The notes under the pieces are model-generated. The model saw only the letters and a list, made by a program, of their open reading frames with translations, was not told the DNA's origin and did no database searches. This document shows positions 44,107-52,603 of a stretch of 64,000 nucleotides of DNA, one piece after another. The stretch spans positions 1 to 64,000 of the forward strand of contig JBMOMX010000037.1 of NCBI GenBank assembly GCA_049323435.1, written 5' to 3'. The first letter of the stretch is position 1. Every line of letters starts with the position of its first letter. The translations under genes were made by a program, and so were the position numbers. The stretch comes from UBA11222 sp049323435 (lineage in GTDB: Bacteria; Pseudomonadota; Alphaproteobacteria; UBA11222).

Positions 44107-44141
44107 GGATAAGCGGGATAAGCGGATAAGCGGGATAAGCG
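44107..44141. repeat. Tandem GGATAAGC repeat
   Basis: Four copies of GGATAAGC, with or without an extra G, lie in a row about 40-70 bp upstream of the dioxygenase alpha-subunit start. It is a small slippage-prone array in the leader or promoter region. Confidence 0.7.
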
Positions 44142-44177
44142 CCGAAAATCTCCGGTGCGCAGGGAGCTGATAAAGCT

Positions 44178-45593
44178 ATGAGTCTTGGTGATAACCGGCC
44201 ATGGATAGAAAACGACGGCGGCATTATTTCGCGTGAAATCTTTGTCAGCGACGCAGTTTACCAGCAGGAACTAAAACAGATATTTGCAAGGGCCTGGCTG
44301 TTTGTCGGGCATCAGAGCCAGATTCCCAACCCATTTGATTATTTCGTATCCCGGATGGGCGCGGAATCGGTAATCATGACCCGCGACAGCCGTGACGGAA
44401 TTCATGTGTTTCTCAATTCCTGCCGCCATCGTGGCATGAAAGTGTGCCGCTATGATCAGGGCAATGCGCGGGTGCTGACCTGCCCCTATCATGCCTGGAG
44501 CTTTTCGGTGGACGGCAATCTGACCACGCAGCCCGGCGGGCTTGTAGGCGTGCCGCAATATCAGGCGGCCTATCATGGCGAGTTGGACAAGTCGCAATGG
44601 GGACTGATCCCGGTCGCCCGGCTGATAAATTACAAAGGCGGCATCTGGGCGACATGGGACAAGAATGCACCGGATTTCGAGGAATATCTGGGCGACATGA
44701 AACTGTATCTCGACGCGGTGATGGACCATCGCGATGGGCGGCCCGGCGGATCGGAAATTATTTGCGGCATCCAGAAATGGAAAGTTCCGGCGAACTGGAA
44801 ATTCGGCGCGGAAAATTTCATCGGCGATATGTATCACATCACCAGCCACCGATCGGTCGATATGGTGTCGATCGGCCCCAGCGGCGCAGGCCGGCGCGAC
44901 ACCATCGACACCACCGGCGAGGCAAGAAAAAAAGACCGCAGACGCCCGCCCCCATTTGGCAGTATCGGCTTTCCCGATCATGGCCATGGGGTGATCGGCA
45001 ATCTGCCACATTTTGAAGAGCCGGATTATGTTCCCTCTTTTACCCTGACGCCCGAGGTGGAGGAATATTACGAGCGGATTTATCACGCACGGGTAGCCAA
45101 TCTGGGCGGCAAAAAGCGCGCGCTTGCCGCCGTCGGCACTATCTTTCCTAATCTGTCGTTTCATGGCATGCAGCCGCGGGCGCTGTTTACCTGGCATCCC
45201 AATGGTCCGCGCGAAATGGAAATCTGGAAATGGTATCTGGTCGACGCCGATGCGCCAGAAAGCGTGAAAGATGTGCTGCGCCGTTATTATCTGCGCTATG
45301 CCGGGCCCGCCGGGCTGACCGAACAGGATGATATGGAAAACTGGAATTATGCCACTTCGGCCAGCGCGGGGAGTGAGGCCAGGAATTATCCTTATAATTA
45401 TCAGATGGGCATGGGCCATGAGCAGCCCGCGCCCGATCTGCAGCAGGCCGTTTTCACCCGGACCACGACAGAACAGAACCAGCGGATTTTCTACCGGCGC
45501 TGGGCTGAATTCATGGCTGCGGCGGACTGGCCGCAAATGCATCCGGGCGCCAGCGGCAATTTCGGCAGGATCACTGCGCGGAGCGGCCCATGA
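44178..45593 (+). CDS. Aromatic ring-hydroxylating dioxygenase, alpha subunit
   Basis: Catalytic subunit of a Rieske non-haem iron oxygenase. The protein has 471 residues. The Rieske 2Fe-2S ligands are Cys82, His84, Cys102 and His105 (SCRHRGMKVC, TCPYHAWSF). The mononuclear iron site includes His220 and His224 in GDMYHITSHR, and TEQDDMENW supplies the conserved acidic region near the C-terminus. It resembles the biphenyl/benzoate-type large subunits, but the substrate cannot be named. The beta subunit overlaps by 4 bp. Ferredoxin and reductase genes are not adjacent. Confidence 0.94.
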   Translation: MSLGDNRPWIENDGGIISREIFVSDAVYQQELKQIFARAWLFVGHQSQIPNPFDYFVSRMGAESVIMTRDSRDGIHVFLNSCRHRGMKVCRYDQGNARVLTCPYHAWSFSVDGNLTTQPGGLVGVPQYQAAYHGELDKSQWGLIPVARLINYKGGIWATWDKNAPDFEEYLGDMKLYLDAVMDHRDGRPGGSEIICGIQKWKVPANWKFGAENFIGDMYHITSHRSVDMVSIGPSGAGRRDTIDTTGEARKKDRRRPPPFGSIGFPDHGHGVIGNLPHFEEPDYVPSFTLTPEVEEYYERIYHARVANLGGKKRALAAVGTIFPNLSFHGMQPRALFTWHPNGPREMEIWKWYLVDADAPESVKDVLRRYYLRYAGPAGLTEQDDMENWNYATSASAGSEARNYPYNYQMGMGHEQPAPDLQQAVFTRTTTEQNQRIFYRRWAEFMAAADWPQMHPGASGNFGRITARSGP

Positions 45594-46138
45594 GCGCGGC
45601 AGAAAGCGCGATGGCGGCGCTGCTGCTGCAACGCGAGATCGAAAATTTTTATTATCATGAAGCCGAACTGCTCGATGACCGGCGGTTTGAGGAATGGCTC
45701 GATCTGCTGAGCGATGACATCGTTTATTTCATGCCGCTGCGTCGCAATGTCAAATATGGCGCACAGGAGGAACTGGAAAATTCACGCGCCGGGCGCGACG
45801 CCGCCTGGTTCGATGAAGGCAAGCACACGCTGACTCAGCGCGTGGCGCAACTGAAAACCGGCATCCACTGGGCCGAGGAGCCGCTGTCGCGGGTGCGGCA
45901 TCTGGTAACCAATGTGCAGATTTCTGATGATGGCGCGAGCAAAGATGGCGCGCGTGAGGTTGGCGTCAAAAGCCGCTTTCTGGTGTATCGCAACCGGGTG
46001 GATGACGAGACCGATATTTTTGTCGGCCAGCGCACCGATCGCCTGCGCCGGACGGATGCGGGATGGAAGGTGGCGCGGCGCGAAATTCTGCTCGACCAGA
46101 GCACATTGCTGGCCAAGAACCTGACAATTTTCTTTTGA
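45590..46138 (+). CDS. Aromatic ring-hydroxylating dioxygenase, beta subunit
   Basis: Structural small subunit (182 residues, NTF2-like fold) of the dioxygenase. The start MSAAESAMAALLLQREIENF, DDRRFEEWLDLLSDDIVYFM and the C-terminal RRTDAGWKVARREILLDQST segment are typical of the family. It is translationally coupled to the alpha subunit by ATGA at 45590-45593. Confidence 0.93.
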   Translation: MSAAESAMAALLLQREIENFYYHEAELLDDRRFEEWLDLLSDDIVYFMPLRRNVKYGAQEELENSRAGRDAAWFDEGKHTLTQRVAQLKTGIHWAEEPLSRVRHLVTNVQISDDGASKDGAREVGVKSRFLVYRNRVDDETDIFVGQRTDRLRRTDAGWKVARREILLDQSTLLAKNLTIFF

Positions 46139-46152
46139 GCCTGGAGGAAGCT

Positions 46153-46401
46153 ATGACCGGCAAAGACATTGCGGACAAAGGCGGCTCAAAGCGGCTGGAA
46201 GGCGTGCTAACCCTAGATCTGGTGGCGGTGCCGCAGGGCGCGAAACTGCAATTGGTCGGCGGGCGCATAGCGGAGGTGATCGACAATCCGCGCGACGGTA
46301 TGTGGGTGCTGCTGCGCATTCTGGAGGCGCCAGACGAATTGGGCGCGGAGGGCGAAGAAGAACTGGTGTTCTGGGCGGATATTGCGGGGATTATTGAATG
46401 A
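46153..46401 (+). CDS. Small protein of the dioxygenase operon, unknown function
   Basis: An 82-residue protein (MTGKDIADKGGSKRLEGVLT) with a good GGAGG at 46143-46147. It starts 14 bp after the beta subunit and overlaps the SDR gene by 4 bp. The sequence is acidic and beta-rich (LDLVAVPQGAKLQLVGGRIA, later GAEGEEELVFWADIAGIIE). No known domain is recognised. The frame extends upstream to 46063 but that part overlaps the beta-subunit gene. Its place inside a tight catabolic operon suggests an accessory role; this is inference. Confidence 0.7.
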   Translation: MTGKDIADKGGSKRLEGVLTLDLVAVPQGAKLQLVGGRIAEVIDNPRDGMWVLLRILEAPDELGAEGEEELVFWADIAGIIE

Positions 46402-47135
46402 GCGCGCAACGCATCGTGCTGATTACCGGCGGCACCTATGGCATTGGCCGAGCCGCATCGCTTGGCTTTGCGGCCCTGGGCGACAGGGTTTACGCGTTCG
46501 GCCTGGGCGAGGAGCGAACGCAGGGCGTGATGGCGCTGGCGCGCGAGGCGGGCCATGAAGTGATCGCCAGCACGCTGGACATCACCGACGCCAAGTCTAT
46601 CCGTATGCTGATTGATGATATATTGGCGCGCGAGGGCCGCATCGACGTTCTGGTCAACAATGCCGCCGTGCGGCCCACCGGAACCATCGAAAGCGTAACC
46701 GATGAAGAGTGGGATTTATGCTTCAATGTCAATATTCGCGGTATGTATGTCACCAGCAAGGCGGTGCTGCCGCAGATGATCGCGCGCAAGCGTGGCGTTA
46801 TCATAAATGTGGCGTCGGGCGCAGGCAAAGGCCGCGCCAATCTGATCGCCTACGGCACGTCAAAAAGCGCGATCTTCGGCTTTACGAAAAATCTCGCCAT
46901 CGATCACGCGCACCAGGGTATCCGCGTTAACACCGTGGTGCCGGGCTTTACCGAAAGCGGCATGACCGAAGGCATGCCGGAAAAGGCAATGGCGATGGGA
47001 GGTAAAATGAGCGTCGCCGGGCGGGTGAACCGGCCCGGGGAAGTCGCCGCCGCGATCATCTGGCTGGCGTCGGATCAGGCCAGCATTGTCAGCGGCGTCA
47101 CCCTGGAAGCGGGCACGCTGCCCAGGCAGGCGTAA
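46398..47135 (+). CDS. SDR-family oxidoreductase (likely dihydrodiol or alcohol dehydrogenase of the operon)
   Basis: A 245-residue classical short-chain dehydrogenase. The cofactor motif TGGTYGIGRA is near the start, NNAAVRPTG lies in the middle, and the catalytic Tyr and Lys are in IAYGTSKSAIF. A cis-dihydrodiol dehydrogenase would be the expected next step after a ring-hydroxylating dioxygenase, which is why this role is suggested. It is the last gene of the plus-strand operon; overlap with the preceding gene is 4 bp. Confidence 0.88.
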   Translation: MSAQRIVLITGGTYGIGRAASLGFAALGDRVYAFGLGEERTQGVMALAREAGHEVIASTLDITDAKSIRMLIDDILAREGRIDVLVNNAAVRPTGTIESVTDEEWDLCFNVNIRGMYVTSKAVLPQMIARKRGVIINVASGAGKGRANLIAYGTSKSAIFGFTKNLAIDHAHQGIRVNTVVPGFTESGMTEGMPEKAMAMGGKMSVAGRVNRPGEVAAAIIWLASDQASIVSGVTLEAGTLPRQA

Positions 47136-47316
47136 TAAACGCGACCGCAAGACGCCACATGCCCGTCATCCCGCTTCAATCCCGGCCCCCGGGTTGTTTC
47201 TTATCCAGCGCGACAAAATCCGGCTTCTCCCTTACCGCGCAAACAGGGCACGGCCAGTCACCCGGTAATTTCTTCCACGCGGTTCCGGACCGTCAGCGGG
47301 TGCATCCTCCATATTG

Positions 47317-48162
47317 TTAATCCTCTGACTCCGCGGCCGCGTCGCCAAACCTGCCGCCGCCCGCGCGCAGTGCTTGCTTCAGGCCTTTCTCGCGCATGTC
47401 GCGGCCCAGTTTTTCCGCCGTGGGAGAGCGGCGGCTGCGCGCATTATTCTCGACGGCAATGCGCTGCATGGTGCGCGCGCCCATCATTTCCAGCCCCAGA
47501 TTGACAATGCGTTTATTGGCGGCGAGCACGGCTGGATCGATCTGCGCCATCTTGTCCAGCAGCCCCTCGACCTCCGCGTCCAGTTGCGCCAGCGGTACGG
47601 ATTTTAACGCCAGGCCGATTGCCTCGGCCTCTTTGCCGGTAATGCTGTCGCCGGTCAGCAGCAGCCTTTTGGCGCGTTGCGGCCCCAAATGGTAGAGCCA
47701 CATTTGCGTGGGCAGCGCCGCCATCAGGCGCGCTGGCGTCACCGCAAAGATGGCGTCATCGGCGGCGATCACCATGTCGCACAGCAGGGCGATGTCGGTG
47801 GCGCCCGCAATGCAATAGCCATGCACCTGGGCGATCACCGGCTTATGCATGTCAAAAAGCGTCAGCTTGCAGCGCTGTTGTTGTGTCATCTCCCAGATTT
47901 CATCATCCAGATCGCGGTTGGCGCGGTAGCTTTTGCCCGGTGTGCGTTCCTCCTTGCCAGGGGAAAGATCATGGCCGGAACTGAAACATGAACCCGCGCC
48001 CTTCAGCACCACGGCGTGTATGCTGGTGTCGTCGTCGGCCTCCCACAGGGCGTCGCGTAATTCGCGCAGCAGTTCGCCGCTCAGCGCGTTGCGTTTTTGC
48101 GGCCGGTTCAGGATGATCCGCGCCCGCCCGTTTTCCGTTTCATAGAGAATGTTTTTGTACAT
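47317..48162 (-). CDS. Enoyl-CoA hydratase/isomerase family protein
   Basis: A 281-residue crotonase-fold protein. The oxyanion hole regions are visible as GAGSCFSSGHDLSPGKEE and VHGYCIAGATDIALLCDMVI, with the opening MYKNILYETENGRARIILNR. Subgroup and substrate (beta-oxidation, or ring cleavage product) cannot be fixed from sequence. It is divergent from the DUF169 gene. Confidence 0.88.
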   Translation of the reverse strand: MYKNILYETENGRARIILNRPQKRNALSGELLRELRDALWEADDDTSIHAVVLKGAGSCFSSGHDLSPGKEERTPGKSYRANRDLDDEIWEMTQQQRCKLTLFDMHKPVIAQVHGYCIAGATDIALLCDMVIAADDAIFAVTPARLMAALPTQMWLYHLGPQRAKRLLLTGDSITGKEAEAIGLALKSVPLAQLDAEVEGLLDKMAQIDPAVLAANKRIVNLGLEMMGARTMQRIAVENNARSRRSPTAEKLGRDMREKGLKQALRAGGGRFGDAAAESED

Positions 48163-48292
48163 TGGCGTCTCCCGCTGGAATTTGCATCAGTAAAGCACAG
48201 AGAGTTCAGTTTGTGTACAATAGACAGGGCTTGGCGGTGCGCGCGCCGGGGATTAACATTATCCAGGCGCAAAAAATAGAAAGGACAGACAG

Positions 48293-49108
48293 ATGGCCGA
48301 AGTGTCACGGGCGAATTGCTGGGGAGACGAGACGGATTATGATTACGCGAAAATCGTCGATGAATTGAACCGCTATTTGCGGCTGAAGGCGACGCCCATT
48401 GGCATGAAACGGTTCCGGACCGTGGCCGAGATGGAGGCGGTGCCGCGCATCCGCCGCCCTGATCCGAAGGAAAAACTCGCGACCGATCAGATCGTCGGCC
48501 AGTGCCGCTGGATCGGCTACACCATCGGCATCACCATGGATAATCTGATGGGCGCGCAATGCGGCGCGGTGATCGGGTTGCATCCGCGCGACAAGGACTG
48601 GCTCAGCGGCAGTAATATGAACGGGGTGTGGTACGGATCGCTGGAAGACAGCGCGGCGCATCAGGCGGCGATGAGCTGCGCCTCCTATGGCGAATATGCG
48701 GCGATGGTGGTGTCGCCGCTGACCGCGGGCCGGATCGGTAATCCCGATATCTGCCTGATCTATGCGACGCCGGGTCAGATGATTACCTTCATCAACGGGC
48801 TGCAATACCGCGCCTATAAAAAGCTGAGCTTTTCCTGTGTGGGCGAAAGTGCGTGCGCCGATAGCTGGGGCAATGCGCTGGCCACCGGCGAACCCTCGGT
48901 GTCGATCCCATGTTACGCCGAACGCAAATTTGGCGGCGTGCAGGATGACGAATTGCTGATGGCGCTGCCGCCCAGTTTTCTGCCAAAGGTGGTGGAAGGG
49001 CTGGCGGCGCTCAGCAAGAACGGGCTGCGTTATCCGATACCCAATCACGGCATCCAGAAATCGCCGCTTGATTCCATCGCCGCCAGCTATGGCGAGAAGG
49101 GGGTGTAG
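48293..49108 (+). CDS. DUF169 domain-containing protein
   Basis: A 271-residue protein with the DUF169 layout: LNRYLRLKATPIGMKRFRTV at the N-terminus, GQCRWIGYTIGITMDNLMG with a conserved Cys, MNGVWYGSLEDSAAHQ, and LSFSCVGESACADSWGNAL with conserved cysteines near the middle. The family occurs in anaerobes and in aromatic degraders but has no proven reaction. The start follows AGAAAGGA at 48279-48286. It is probably part of the catabolic neighbourhood. Confidence 0.88.
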   Translation: MAEVSRANCWGDETDYDYAKIVDELNRYLRLKATPIGMKRFRTVAEMEAVPRIRRPDPKEKLATDQIVGQCRWIGYTIGITMDNLMGAQCGAVIGLHPRDKDWLSGSNMNGVWYGSLEDSAAHQAAMSCASYGEYAAMVVSPLTAGRIGNPDICLIYATPGQMITFINGLQYRAYKKLSFSCVGESACADSWGNALATGEPSVSIPCYAERKFGGVQDDELLMALPPSFLPKVVEGLAALSKNGLRYPIPNHGIQKSPLDSIAASYGEKGV

Positions 49109-49309
49109 GCGATCTAAATTATCTTCATTCTTTGACGCCTGCAGCCCAATTCCCTCCCCGCAATGGGGGAAGAGAAGGATTATGATCCGGGCTTGGCCTT
49201 ACAGTGGATGGCGAAGCTATCGCAATGGCGGATTGGCAGAGCGGAACCCAGAAGTGTTAATTCCGCTTTTGTGGTGTGGTGTGGCTTTATTCAGTGTCGT
49301 CGGGAGGGA

Positions 49310-49651
49310 CTATTTTTTTGGGAATAAATAGCCGGTAATCGCAAATAATATCGCCCCGGTTTGAACGACAGTGGCCCCAATCAAGGACATCATTATGTTT
49401 GTTGTTATCAGGCGTTGATCATTCTCAATCAGTTTATCTCTAAGCAAAGACATATCGGCGTTAAAGGCAGTCCATATAAGCGCCATCATCGCTGCATTGA
49501 GGATAATGAATGACACAGAGACAGTTACCGCCATCCAGACACGAGATTGCGTGTCCGCATCCATCGCTCGAGCTTGCGCCCTTTCGAGTGCTCCGATTTC
49601 CTTCGCTGTTTCATTGAGGTCTGTTGCTGGCAGGGTCTGTGCCGAACACAT
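49310..49651 (-). CDS. Small membrane protein with two helices, unknown
   Basis: A 113-residue protein with a charged helical N-terminal part (ETAKEIGALERAQARAMDAD), a first membrane segment VSVSFIILNAAMMALIWTAF (about 49-68), a charged loop and a second segment MSLIGATVVQTGAILFAITG (about 87-107). No family is recognised. It lies just downstream of a ribbon-helix-helix gene on the same strand (13-bp gap) and might be cotranscribed with it. Confidence 0.6.
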   Translation of the reverse strand: MCSAQTLPATDLNETAKEIGALERAQARAMDADTQSRVWMAVTVSVSFIILNAAMMALIWTAFNADMSLLRDKLIENDQRLITTNIMMSLIGATVVQTGAILFAITGYLFPKK

Positions 49652-49664
49652 GCCGGTACAGACC

Positions 49665-49865
49665 CTATTTGATAATTATTTTTTGATCGACGTTATCTTT
49701 ACGTATGGTTATTGACCCGTCTTCTGCTTCAGATTCAACGGCAATAGTCAGTAGGGCAACCGCTTTCCTTAACACCTCTGCTTTGGAGGATGCGCTAAGG
49801 TGCACCTTCAATTTATCAAGAGTATTTGCCATTTTTTCGTCGATATTAAAACTGGTAACAGCCAT
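49665..49865 (-). CDS. Ribbon-helix-helix DNA-binding protein
   Basis: A 66-residue protein: MAVTSFNIDEKMANTLDKLK then VHLSASSKAEVLRKAVALLT, the beta-helix-helix of MetJ/Arc-type regulators, with a short charged tail. GGAGAG at 49869-49874 is the ribosome binding site. An imperfect palindrome (49889-49911) lies directly upstream and could be its own operator. It may be an antitoxin or a transcriptional regulator; no toxin gene is adjacent. Confidence 0.75.
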   Translation of the reverse strand: MAVTSFNIDEKMANTLDKLKVHLSASSKAEVLRKAVALLTIAVESEAEDGSITIRKDNVDQKIIIK

Positions 49866-49888
49866 GATGCTCTCCTCTCAGTGAGAAA

Positions 49889-49911
49889 TCTATATGTAAT
49901 ATACATAGATT
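49889..49911. promoter_or_regulatory. Imperfect palindrome upstream of the ribbon-helix-helix gene
   Basis: ATCTATATGTA-A-TATACATAGAT has 9 of 11 symmetric positions and lies 24-46 bp upstream of the start codon, in very AT-rich DNA (49885-49925) that would also hold the promoter. This is the position expected for autoregulation by a ribbon-helix-helix protein. Confidence 0.4.
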
Positions 49912-49996
49912 CTATATATATGTCAAGCGTTAGAGCCGCGCCTCCGCCAAGATCTAGCTAGGCTAAGCCCGGGATTCTGAACACTGATGCGCCCCG

Positions 49997-50743
49997 CTAT
50001 CCCGGCAGATACAGGCCGCCATTGACATGGATGGTCTGGCCGGTGATGTAGGACGCGCCCTCGGAAGTCAGGAACACCATGGTGGCGGCGATTTCGTCTG
50101 GTTTGCCGACACGGCCCATGGGTACGGATTTGCCAAGGTCCTGCAATTCGGTTCCAGCAATTACGCCTTCCAACCGGTCATGCCAGATAATGCCCGGCGC
50201 AATGTCATTGACGGTGACGCCATATTTGGCGAGATCGAGCGCGGTGGAGCGGGTAAAGCCGGTGATCGCCGCCTTGGCGGCGGCATAGGGGCCCTGGCCC
50301 GATCCCGGATGATAGGCATAGAGCGAGGCGACATTGACAATGCGGCCATATCCCTTGGCGACCATCGCCTCGCTGAAGGCGCGGGTCATATAGAAGGTGC
50401 CGGTGATATTGACATTCATCACCCGGTGCCAGGTCTTGCTCTCCATTTCCCAGGGTTTCGCCGCGCCCTGTATGCCGGCATTATTGATCAGATGCGCCAC
50501 GTGAATGCCGCGCGCCTTGAGCGTGGCGGCAAGCTCATTCACCGCCTCTTCCTTGGTGACATCCAGCGGATAGAATGTGATCTGGCTGTGAATTTCTTTC
50601 GGCAGACTTTCCAGCCAGGGCGTGTAATCCTCCCGGCGCCGGTCGGTGGCGATGAGTTGATGCCCCGCCGCGCACAGCGCCTTTGCCGTAGCCGTGCCCA
50701 GACCGCCCAGTGCGCCGGTCAGAATAGTATGTCCTCTGCTCAT
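49997..50743 (-). CDS. SDR-family oxidoreductase (tandem copy 1)
   Basis: A 248-residue classical SDR starting MSRGHTILTGALGGLGTATA. It has the cofactor motif TGALGGLG, NNAGIQGAAKPWEM, and catalytic Tyr/Lys in GPYAAAKAAITGF, and ends GQTIHVNGGLYLPG. The frame is open to 50887, but the ATG at 50743 follows GGGAGAT and matches the paralogue. It is highly similar to the next gene; both have 248 residues, which points to tandem duplication. Confidence 0.88.
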   Translation of the reverse strand: MSRGHTILTGALGGLGTATAKALCAAGHQLIATDRRREDYTPWLESLPKEIHSQITFYPLDVTKEEAVNELAATLKARGIHVAHLINNAGIQGAAKPWEMESKTWHRVMNVNITGTFYMTRAFSEAMVAKGYGRIVNVASLYAYHPGSGQGPYAAAKAAITGFTRSTALDLAKYGVTVNDIAPGIIWHDRLEGVIAGTELQDLGKSVPMGRVGKPDEIAATMVFLTSEGASYITGQTIHVNGGLYLPG

Positions 50744-50814
50744 GATGATCTCCCTGCAATTATATTTTTCAGCCCAGGATAGACGCCCCAGCCATTGCGG
50801 GATAGCCCTAAATC

Positions 50815-51561
50815 CTATCCCGGAAAATAAAGCCCGCCATTCACATGAAAGGTCTGGCCGGTAATATAGGACGCGCCTTCCGAGCATAAAAACGCCACCG
50901 TCGCGCCAATTTCTTCCGGGCGTCCGGGGCGGCCCATGGGCACCGAACTGGCCAGCCCCTGCAAATTGGTTCCCGTCACCACGCCATCCAGGCGTGGATG
51001 CATGATAATGCCGGGCGCAATCACATTCACGGTGACGCCATAGCGGGCAAGATCAAGCGCCGTTGATCGGGTATAGCCGGTGATCGCCGCCTTTGCCGCG
51101 GAATAGGGGCCCTGATCGCGCATCGGCTGATAGGCGGCGAGCGAGGCGATATTGACGATGCGGCCAAAGCTGCGCGTCACCATCGCCTTGCTGAACGCGC
51201 GCGTCATATGGAAGGTGCCGGTAATGTTGACATTCATCACCCGGTCCCAGACTTTAGTCTCCATCTTCCAGGGCTTTCCCGGCCCCTGAATGCCCGCATT
51301 GTTGACCAGATAGGCCACATCAATGTTGCGCGCGGCGAGCGTTGCGGCCAGCTCATTGACCGGCTCTTCCTTGGTGACATCCAGCGGATAAAAACTCACC
51401 ATCTCGCGGATGGCGGCGGGCAGCGTGTCCCGCCACGGCCCGAAATCCTCCCGCCGCCGGTCGGTGGCGATCACCGGAATACCCGCTTCGCACAGTTTTT
51501 CGGTCATCGCCGTGCCCAGCCCGCCCAGCGCGCCGGTAATAATTGCATGGCCCCGGTTCAT
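50815..51561 (-). CDS. SDR-family oxidoreductase (tandem copy 2)
   Basis: A 248-residue paralogue of the downstream SDR: MNRGHAIITGALGGLGTAMT, NNAGIQGPGKPWKM, GPYSAAKAAITGY and the C-terminal GQTFHVNGGLYFPG. Most positions agree by eye with the other copy, including the unusual EEPVNELAATL / EEAVNELAATL segment. They may have split substrate range; both probably act on catabolic intermediates of this region. Confidence 0.88.
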   Translation of the reverse strand: MNRGHAIITGALGGLGTAMTEKLCEAGIPVIATDRRREDFGPWRDTLPAAIREMVSFYPLDVTKEEPVNELAATLAARNIDVAYLVNNAGIQGPGKPWKMETKVWDRVMNVNITGTFHMTRAFSKAMVTRSFGRIVNIASLAAYQPMRDQGPYSAAKAAITGYTRSTALDLARYGVTVNVIAPGIIMHPRLDGVVTGTNLQGLASSVPMGRPGRPEEIGATVAFLCSEGASYITGQTFHVNGGLYFPG

Positions 51562-51653
51562 GATGCGTCTCCCCTGATGTGTGTTTTATATGATTGCAGG
51601 CAGGATAGCCGCACTGCGATCCGGTACGATAGGGAAAATTTGCAAATGGTTTT

Positions 51654-52481
51654 CTATACGCCGCCAAAGCGGAATGCCGACACTGTCACCCCCAGGGCGC
51701 GGTCATTATATATGCGCAGGCCTGCCGCATCACCGCCGGCGCCTGCGGCGGTCATCAGCGGGATGAGATGTTCCTCGCGCGGATGCGCGGCACGGGCGGC
51801 GGGGGCGGCGGCCCATTGGACAAGGGCGCGCTGATCGACGGTCTCCTTGCACAATGTTTCGTTCAGCCAGGCGTCGAATTGTTCCGAGACCCCTTTGCTG
51901 TTCGGGTCGCCAAAGCCCTGCATATTGTGATAGCTCAGCCCGCTGCCAACGATCAGCACGCCTTCATCGCGCAATGTGGCCAGGGCGCGGCCAGCGCGCA
52001 GATGCAGTTCCGGATCCAGTGAATGATGCAGCGACATTTGCACGATGGGAATATCCGCATCGGGTAAAATCAGCATGAAGGGGATGAATACGCCATGATC
52101 AAATCCGCGCGCCGCATCCGTGCGGGCCGGCAGGCCGGCATCGCGCAGCAGGCTGACACTATGCGCCGCCAGCGCCGGATCGCCGGGCGCTGGATATTTC
52201 AGCTGATAGGTATGTTCGGGAAATCCGTAATAGTCATAGATCAGCGGCGGGTTGGCGGCGCCGGTGACGGCAAAGGCCTCTTCCTCCCAATGGCCGGAAA
52301 TGACCAGGATCGCGCGGGGGCGAGCGGGTAATGTTGCCGCCAGCCCGCGCAGCCAATGCGCCATGCTGTCCCAGGTGTCACGCGGCCCCATGGTCCATTC
52401 CATGAAGAAGCATGGCCCGCCGCCATGCGGGATGAAAAGCGACGGTTGCGTATTGGATCGTGTCATTTTGGATTCCGGCAT
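51654..52481 (-). CDS. DODA-type extradiol ring-cleavage dioxygenase (LigB family)
   Basis: A 275-residue protein of the class III extradiol family. Metal-binding His residues are in FIPHGGGPCFF (His19) and VISGHWEEEAF (His64), and YDYYGFPEHTYQLKYPAPGD is the family signature. LSYHNMQGFGDPN is also conserved. Members cleave catechol-type rings or act as DOPA dioxygenase-like proteins. Together with the Rieske dioxygenase and SDR genes, it fits a ring-cleavage step. The start may be the ATG at 52466 (MTRSNTQPSLF). Confidence 0.9.
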   Translation of the reverse strand: MPESKMTRSNTQPSLFIPHGGGPCFFMEWTMGPRDTWDSMAHWLRGLAATLPARPRAILVISGHWEEEAFAVTGAANPPLIYDYYGFPEHTYQLKYPAPGDPALAAHSVSLLRDAGLPARTDAARGFDHGVFIPFMLILPDADIPIVQMSLHHSLDPELHLRAGRALATLRDEGVLIVGSGLSYHNMQGFGDPNSKGVSEQFDAWLNETLCKETVDQRALVQWAAAPAARAAHPREEHLIPLMTAAGAGGDAAGLRIYNDRALGVTVSAFRFGGV

Positions 52482-52603
52482 GCCTGACAGGATAAACGCA
52501 TCTCCCCACCCGGCGATAGGGGGAATTTTGAGGGGTAAGGGTAAACAAGCGGGATCGATTTTTCAGTTGAAGGTTGCACGGCAATGCCGTATAAGCATAG
52601 CCG

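Noticed and set aside
44271..45542. 423-codon minus-strand frame opposite the dioxygenase alpha subunit
   Set aside because: Shadow of the Rieske protein; no recognisable motif.
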